64,000 nucleotides of DNA, taken from contig CACXCA010000002.1 in assembly GCA_902766045.1 (NCBI GenBank), positions 62,001 through 126,000 of the forward strand, in the 5' to 3' direction. Positions within the stretch are counted from its first letter, which is position 1; the number at the start of each line of letters is the position of its first letter. Source of the DNA: an uncultured Bacteroidales bacterium. GTDB lineage: Bacteria > Bacteroidota > Bacteroidia > Bacteroidales > Paludibacteraceae. This document shows positions 60,268-64,000 of this stretch, one piece after another. A program made the translations under genes and the position numbers. The notes beneath the pieces were generated by a model that saw only the letters and a list, made by a program, of their open reading frames with translations, searched no databases and was not told the origin of the DNA.

Positions 60268-60295
60268 GAGGGTGTATCAAAATTGATACGCCCTC
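60268..60295. terminator. Terminator between the cassette and the convergent TPR gene
   Basis: GAGGGTGTATCA and TGATACGCCCTC (12-base stem, one G-U) around AAAT, followed by TTTT on the plus strand. It can serve the 58411 gene, and its symmetry may also let it serve the convergent TPR gene. Confidence 0.85.
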
Positions 60296-60324
60296 TTTTC
60301 GTATCTGACCCAAATTGAATTTTA

Positions 60325-61863
60325 CTATTTCTTTTTCCCCCTCAATGATTTCATCTTTTGTTTATCTTCTTCCGCCTTATGCCTCAAATCATCAACCACA
60401 GAAAGATCACTTAAATCTACAGTTTCACAACACCAAGCCCGAAGTCCATGCGCCTCAGCATTTGTATCATCAATTTCCAACGCACGACTAAATTCTTCAA
60501 TTGCCTTAAAACGTTCACTCTGAACCATATAGATTTTACCTTTCACGACAAATGCATCAGAATATTCATTACACTGAGAAAGGGCACGATTTACATCAGC
60601 CATGGCATTATCATACTGTCTCATTTTCAACCATAAATCAGCGCGATTGCAATACGCACCAGCCGCAGTAGAATCCAATTCGATGGCTTTGTTAAAATCA
60701 CTCAGTGCACCAAGCGTATCTGATATTATCCTAATGGAAGCAAAATATAAATAACGAATCTCTGCATCAGTAGAATCTAAATTCATGGTTTTGTCAAAAT
60801 CCATCAGTCCATCATGTGGTTCTTCCATTTTCTTCTTTAAATTTCCTCGATAGAAATAGGCCTCAGCATCCGTAGAATCTAATTCGATGGATTTGTTAAA
60901 ATCTCTCAGTGCACCTTCATTATCTTCCATATCTCCCTTTAGACATCCACGACTTAAATACGCCTCTGCATAATCAGGATCCGAGTCGATGGCTTTATCA
61001 TAGTCTTTCAAGGCATCAAGCGTATCCCCCATTTCTTTCTTTATATTTCCTCGTCCCAAATAGGCATCTGCTTTCGTAGAAGTAAATTCAGTGGCTTTGT
61101 TAAAATCTCTCAGCGCGCCTTCTTTATCATCCATGTCTACTTTTATATGTCCACGAAACAAATACGTAGCAGCATAATCAGGAGCCAATTCAATAGCTTT
61201 ATCAAAGTCTTTCAGTGCACCTTCTTTATCCTCATGAAGAAGTTCTCTTAGACATCCACGGCCCAAATACGCCTCTGCATAATCAGGATCCATTAGAATG
61301 GCTTTTTCAAAGTCTTTCAATGCGTCCTCTTGCTCAACCTCCATATCTGTCCTTAACGTTCCCCGATAATAGTAAAACTCCGCAGCATAATCAGGAGCCA
61401 ATTCGATGGCTTTGTCATAATCTTTCAGGGCGCCCTCACCATCACTACCTTTTCTTAAAAATCCACGATAGAAATAAGCACTTGCATAGTCAGGAGCCAA
61501 TTCAATGGCTTTATTAAAATCCTTCAGTGCTCCGATCGAATCACCCATCCATCCCTTTATTTCTCCACGATTATAATAACCCGTTGCGTCGTTAGGATCG
61601 ATTTCAATTGCCTTATTGATTTGGTCAATCGCTTTAAAGAATAAGTTATTTGCTTTCTGAGGATTCTTATCCTGAATTTTCTTAGCTTGTTCAGTATATT
61701 TAGAGGCGAGGTCAAAATATTTGACTGCCTTTTCCATACCCTTTGCATCAAACAACGCCCCTTCTGTCGTCTGGGCTGTCTCCGACTGTTTCGCCTTCTT
61801 CGCCTGACCAGACCAACAGCAGCCAAACAACATAATTGCTACGATAACATAAAACGGTTTCAT
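60325..61863 (-). CDS. TPR-repeat lipoprotein
   Basis: 512 residues from the ATG at 61863 (MKPFYVIVAIMLFGCCWSG); an in-frame ATG at 61932 would bury the signal peptide. The lipobox LFG-C predicts lipid anchoring. From about residue 45 to the end there are about 12 TPR units of 34 residues, mostly ALKDFDKAIELAPDYAEAYxxRG. Neighbouring units are nearly identical, so recent unit duplication is likely. TPR lipoproteins act as scaffolds in envelope assemblies. The downstream part becomes more diverged (RALSQCNEYSDAFVVKGKIYMV) and ends basic. Convergent with the cassette above. Confidence 0.88.
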   Translation of the reverse strand: MKPFYVIVAIMLFGCCWSGQAKKAKQSETAQTTEGALFDAKGMEKAVKYFDLASKYTEQAKKIQDKNPQKANNLFFKAIDQINKAIEIDPNDATGYYNRGEIKGWMGDSIGALKDFNKAIELAPDYASAYFYRGFLRKGSDGEGALKDYDKAIELAPDYAAEFYYYRGTLRTDMEVEQEDALKDFEKAILMDPDYAEAYLGRGCLRELLHEDKEGALKDFDKAIELAPDYAATYLFRGHIKVDMDDKEGALRDFNKATEFTSTKADAYLGRGNIKKEMGDTLDALKDYDKAIDSDPDYAEAYLSRGCLKGDMEDNEGALRDFNKSIELDSTDAEAYFYRGNLKKKMEEPHDGLMDFDKTMNLDSTDAEIRYLYFASIRIISDTLGALSDFNKAIELDSTAAGAYCNRADLWLKMRQYDNAMADVNRALSQCNEYSDAFVVKGKIYMVQSERFKAIEEFSRALEIDDTNAEAHGLRAWCCETVDLSDLSVVDDLRHKAEEDKQKMKSLRGKKK

Positions 61864-61933
61864 AAAAAATAGTATAAATAACCAATAAAATCTAATTAGG
61901 GGCAAGTTATAGATAAAAATTGATTTGTGCAAT

Positions 61934-61941
61934 TATATTTG
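61934..61941 (+). promoter_or_regulatory. Orphan -7 box pointing toward the hsdR 3' end
   Basis: TATATTTG on the plus strand, with no plus-strand gene downstream; transcription from it would run antisense to hsdR. Confidence 0.3.
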
Positions 61942-62039
61942 CGAGCTAGGAAGGGAAAGCAACGTTCTACACACACATCATAATAAATCAGGTGAGGATG
62001 ATGGCTAAAGATGTTTTTCCCTATCTCAACTTCATCAGG

Positions 62040-64000
62040 CTACTCATATTTCTTAAAGTTCTCAGCCTGCTCAAAGATTTCCTTGAACACTTCGTCCTGT
62101 GGAACGGGAGGATAACCATGCTCCGCCAATATCAGAATCAAATCCATTTGCAGTTCCGCTTTGATGTCCGAACGATTTGCCCAATCGGTATATTTTGACT
62201 TGTCATCCACCATTTTCTTTACGGCAGCTGCCAACGTCAGCAGTTTATCCTCAGGATATTCAAAACCGAACTTATGAGCAATTTCTTTCAAAATATCGTA
62301 GAAAGCCTTCTCCTCGTAAGTGATACCTAAGTCCTTAAACGATTTTTTCTCTTTGCTCACTTCCCGCAGCAATTCCGCCATCTGTTTGGCTACCTCATTA
62401 AGCACCTCTTCTGCAAATATGGCATTGTCACTACGGTCATTATATCGTTGTACCAACGCATTCAGACGCTTTGTGAAGTCCACCCCTTTCATCTTATTTA
62501 CTTTCTTAAAGTCAGTAATCACCGTTCGAAGCAGTTTCTCCATAAGCTTCACCTTAGTATTGGGCAACTTCAACTTCTCCAACCTTTTCATGTAATCCTC
62601 GCTCAGCAAATCCAGATCCTTTGTGTTCGCATTCACCTGAGCCACTTCCTCCACTCCGTCTGACTGCAAAGCTTCTGCAATCATCTGGCTCACTTTACGG
62701 TTCATTTGTGAAGCATCAGGAGCATCACCTTTTGTCAGTTTGTATATGATAGACCTTACACCCGTGAAGAAATGGATGTCCTCACGATCTTTATCGCTGA
62801 TTGCCTCATGATTGGAACAGAGATTAAAAGCCGATTTCAGTTTTTTTGCATGTCCCATAAACACGTTTTGCGATTTCTCCGTAGCCTGTATGAACTCAGC
62901 CGCATGTTTCAAACATTCTAACTGTTCCAATGGTGTTCCATCTGAGAACTTACTGTAATCAAAAGCATGAAACATTCGACGCAGGATATCCAATTCGTCT
63001 TTCACCATCGTCACACTCTGTTCGATGGTTTCTACATTTTCACCCAACTCACCACCACCGGCATACTGTTTCAGAGCATTATTCATATTGCTCTTGATAC
63101 CAATATAGTCAACCACCAATCCTTTGTCTTTGCCTTCATACACACGATTCACCCTTGAGATGGTTTGTACCAACGTATGTTTCTGCAAAGGCTTATCAAT
63201 ATACATCGTATCAAGACAAGGCACATCAAAGCCCGTTATCCACATAGACACGACAATTACTATCTTAAAGTTCGAATCTGGATTCTTAAACAAGACATCA
63301 AGGGCCTTGCGGTCTTCGTCAGAGCCAATCAGTTCACGCAGTTTCGGATCATCATCCTTCTCACGAGTCATTACCAATCGGATGCGCTCCACAGGAGTCT
63401 GGTCTTCATCTCCTATTTTCTCTTCCCATTCAGGACGCAAAGCGACAATCTGTTTGTAAAGGTCGTAAGCAATCTCGCGACTAGAGCATACGAACATCGC
63501 CTTACCACACACTGTACTGCCTTCCTCTATTCGTTTCTCATAGTGTTCTATGAAATCATGTGCCACCACAGCCAATCGTTTAGGGTCTCCCAGAATCTTG
63601 TTCATCTGCGTCACCGCCCTCTTGCTCTCCTCTATCTGGTATTCATTGGCACCTTGTTCTGCACATTGCTTGTAGTATGCCTCTATAGCCTCCAGTTGCT
63701 TATGGTCGGCAAACACTTTGGCTGCCCGTCCCTCATAGACAATTCGTCGGGTGATACCATCTGCCACCGACTCTGTCATCGTATATGAATCCACCACATC
63801 ACCAAACACATCTATCGTAGCATCGATTGGAGTTCCCGTGAAGCCTACGTATGTGGCATTAGGTAATGAGTCATGCAGATACTTAGCGAAGCCATAACCG
63901 CGCTTCACACCCTTATCAGTAATGGTCATATTCTGTTCCACATTCGTCTGCGAACGGTGTGCCTCATCCGAGATGCAAATGATGTTGGCACGATCAGACA
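62040..64000 (-). CDS. hsdR: Type I restriction enzyme R subunit, C-terminal part (cut by window end)
   Basis: The frame continues beyond the window, so the start is not visible; about 653 residues are present. The first codons read ANIICISDEAHRSQTN, i.e. motif II (DEAH) of the HsdR translocase. Then VGFTGTP (motif III), KIVIVVSMWITGFDVPCLDTMYIDKPLQKH and TISRVNRVYEGKDKGLVVDYIG (motifs V and VI). The rest is the HsdR C-terminal helical domain (DUF3387-like), ending in QAENFKKYE. HsdR translocates DNA and cuts it; the nuclease domain is outside this window. No hsdM or hsdS lies downstream, so partners, if present, lie upstream (beyond 64000). Confidence 0.95.
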   Translation of the reverse strand, partial: SDRANIICISDEAHRSQTNVEQNMTITDKGVKRGYGFAKYLHDSLPNATYVGFTGTPIDATIDVFGDVVDSYTMTESVADGITRRIVYEGRAAKVFADHKQLEAIEAYYKQCAEQGANEYQIEESKRAVTQMNKILGDPKRLAVVAHDFIEHYEKRIEEGSTVCGKAMFVCSSREIAYDLYKQIVALRPEWEEKIGDEDQTPVERIRLVMTREKDDDPKLRELIGSDEDRKALDVLFKNPDSNFKIVIVVSMWITGFDVPCLDTMYIDKPLQKHTLVQTISRVNRVYEGKDKGLVVDYIGIKSNMNNALKQYAGGGELGENVETIEQSVTMVKDELDILRRMFHAFDYSKFSDGTPLEQLECLKHAAEFIQATEKSQNVFMGHAKKLKSAFNLCSNHEAISDKDREDIHFFTGVRSIIYKLTKGDAPDASQMNRKVSQMIAEALQSDGVEEVAQVNANTKDLDLLSEDYMKRLEKLKLPNTKVKLMEKLLRTVITDFKKVNKMKGVDFTKRLNALVQRYNDRSDNAIFAEEVLNEVAKQMAELLREVSKEKKSFKDLGITYEEKAFYDILKEIAHKFGFEYPEDKLLTLAAAVKKMVDDKSKYTDWANRSDIKAELQMDLILILAEHGYPPVPQDEVFKEIFEQAENFKKYE

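Noticed and set aside
61992-62198. 68-codon plus-strand frame near the hsdR end
   Set aside because: It is antisense to hsdR and has no features of its own.

Overview
The window looks like a chromosomal stretch of an anaerobic member of the Bacteroidales (Bacteroidota). The pointers are: AT-rich spacers; repeated matches to the Bacteroidota -7 promoter element TAnnTTTG upstream of genes; pyruvate:ferredoxin oxidoreductase together with a PPi-dependent phosphofructokinase; KdsC and UbiA-type prenyltransferase neighbours; many surface lipoproteins; BspA-type leucine-rich repeats; and C-terminal domains resembling type IX secretion (T9SS) sorting signals. I cannot name the genus from sequence alone. 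I recognised no rRNA, tRNA, CRISPR array, transposase or integrase.

Layout. 1-3060: the end of a DUF4419-like gene, then three small membrane-protein genes separated by palindromic repeats with TAGAGACGC arms. 3131-10070: an AsmA-family gene and, divergently, a 1185-residue nifJ. 10070-13060: three accessory genes (PD-(D/E)XK nuclease-like, flavin reductase, DIP1984 family) lying between the true 3' end of nifJ and a second partial copy of that 3' end plus its terminator. 13178-18693: a lipoprotein, two tandem secreted esterases with CBM6-like and sorting-like domains, and a DUF436 protein. 19092-24390: an LtaS-type transferase, two CAP-domain lipoproteins and pfp. 24408-28302: a broken outer-membrane-protein remnant, an ArdC/IrrE-like metallopeptidase with an SSB-like tail, and a two-gene secreted-protein cassette.

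28466-39613 is a long minus-strand run: priA, a DEAD-box helicase, a low-molecular-weight phosphatase, and a twice-repeated module of a polytopic membrane protein (DUF6057-like) plus a TolB-like lipoprotein with a single CxxCH. 39715-43782: glyS and a large leucine-rich-repeat protein. 44116-46568: a flavin-reductase-like lipoprotein overlapping a P-loop kinase gene, and a POT peptide transporter. 46650-52190: a minus-strand cluster of envelope and housekeeping genes (DUF4359, nitroreductase, small membrane protein, DUF2520, KdsC, UbiA, two flotillin-like proteins). 52387-64000: a pentapeptide-like lipoprotein with a papain-like cysteine peptidase lipoprotein, a coiled-coil/membrane protein pair, a second small-protein/cargo cassette with an SUMF1-fold protein, a TPR lipoprotein, and the 3' part of a type I restriction hsdR that runs off the window.

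Themes. Tandem paralogy recurs (membrane proteins, esterases, CAP proteins, membrane/TolB modules, flotillins). Much of the content is envelope or secretion related. Central anaerobic metabolism is represented by nifJ and pfp, both with ribosomal-type codon bias suggestive of high expression. Possible mobile or defence content is limited to the nuclease-like gene in the nifJ-flanked segment, the metallopeptidase and hsdR. The least explained items are the two small-protein/cargo cassettes, the duplicated nifJ 3' end, and the palindromic repeats whose single arms have expanded in tandem.
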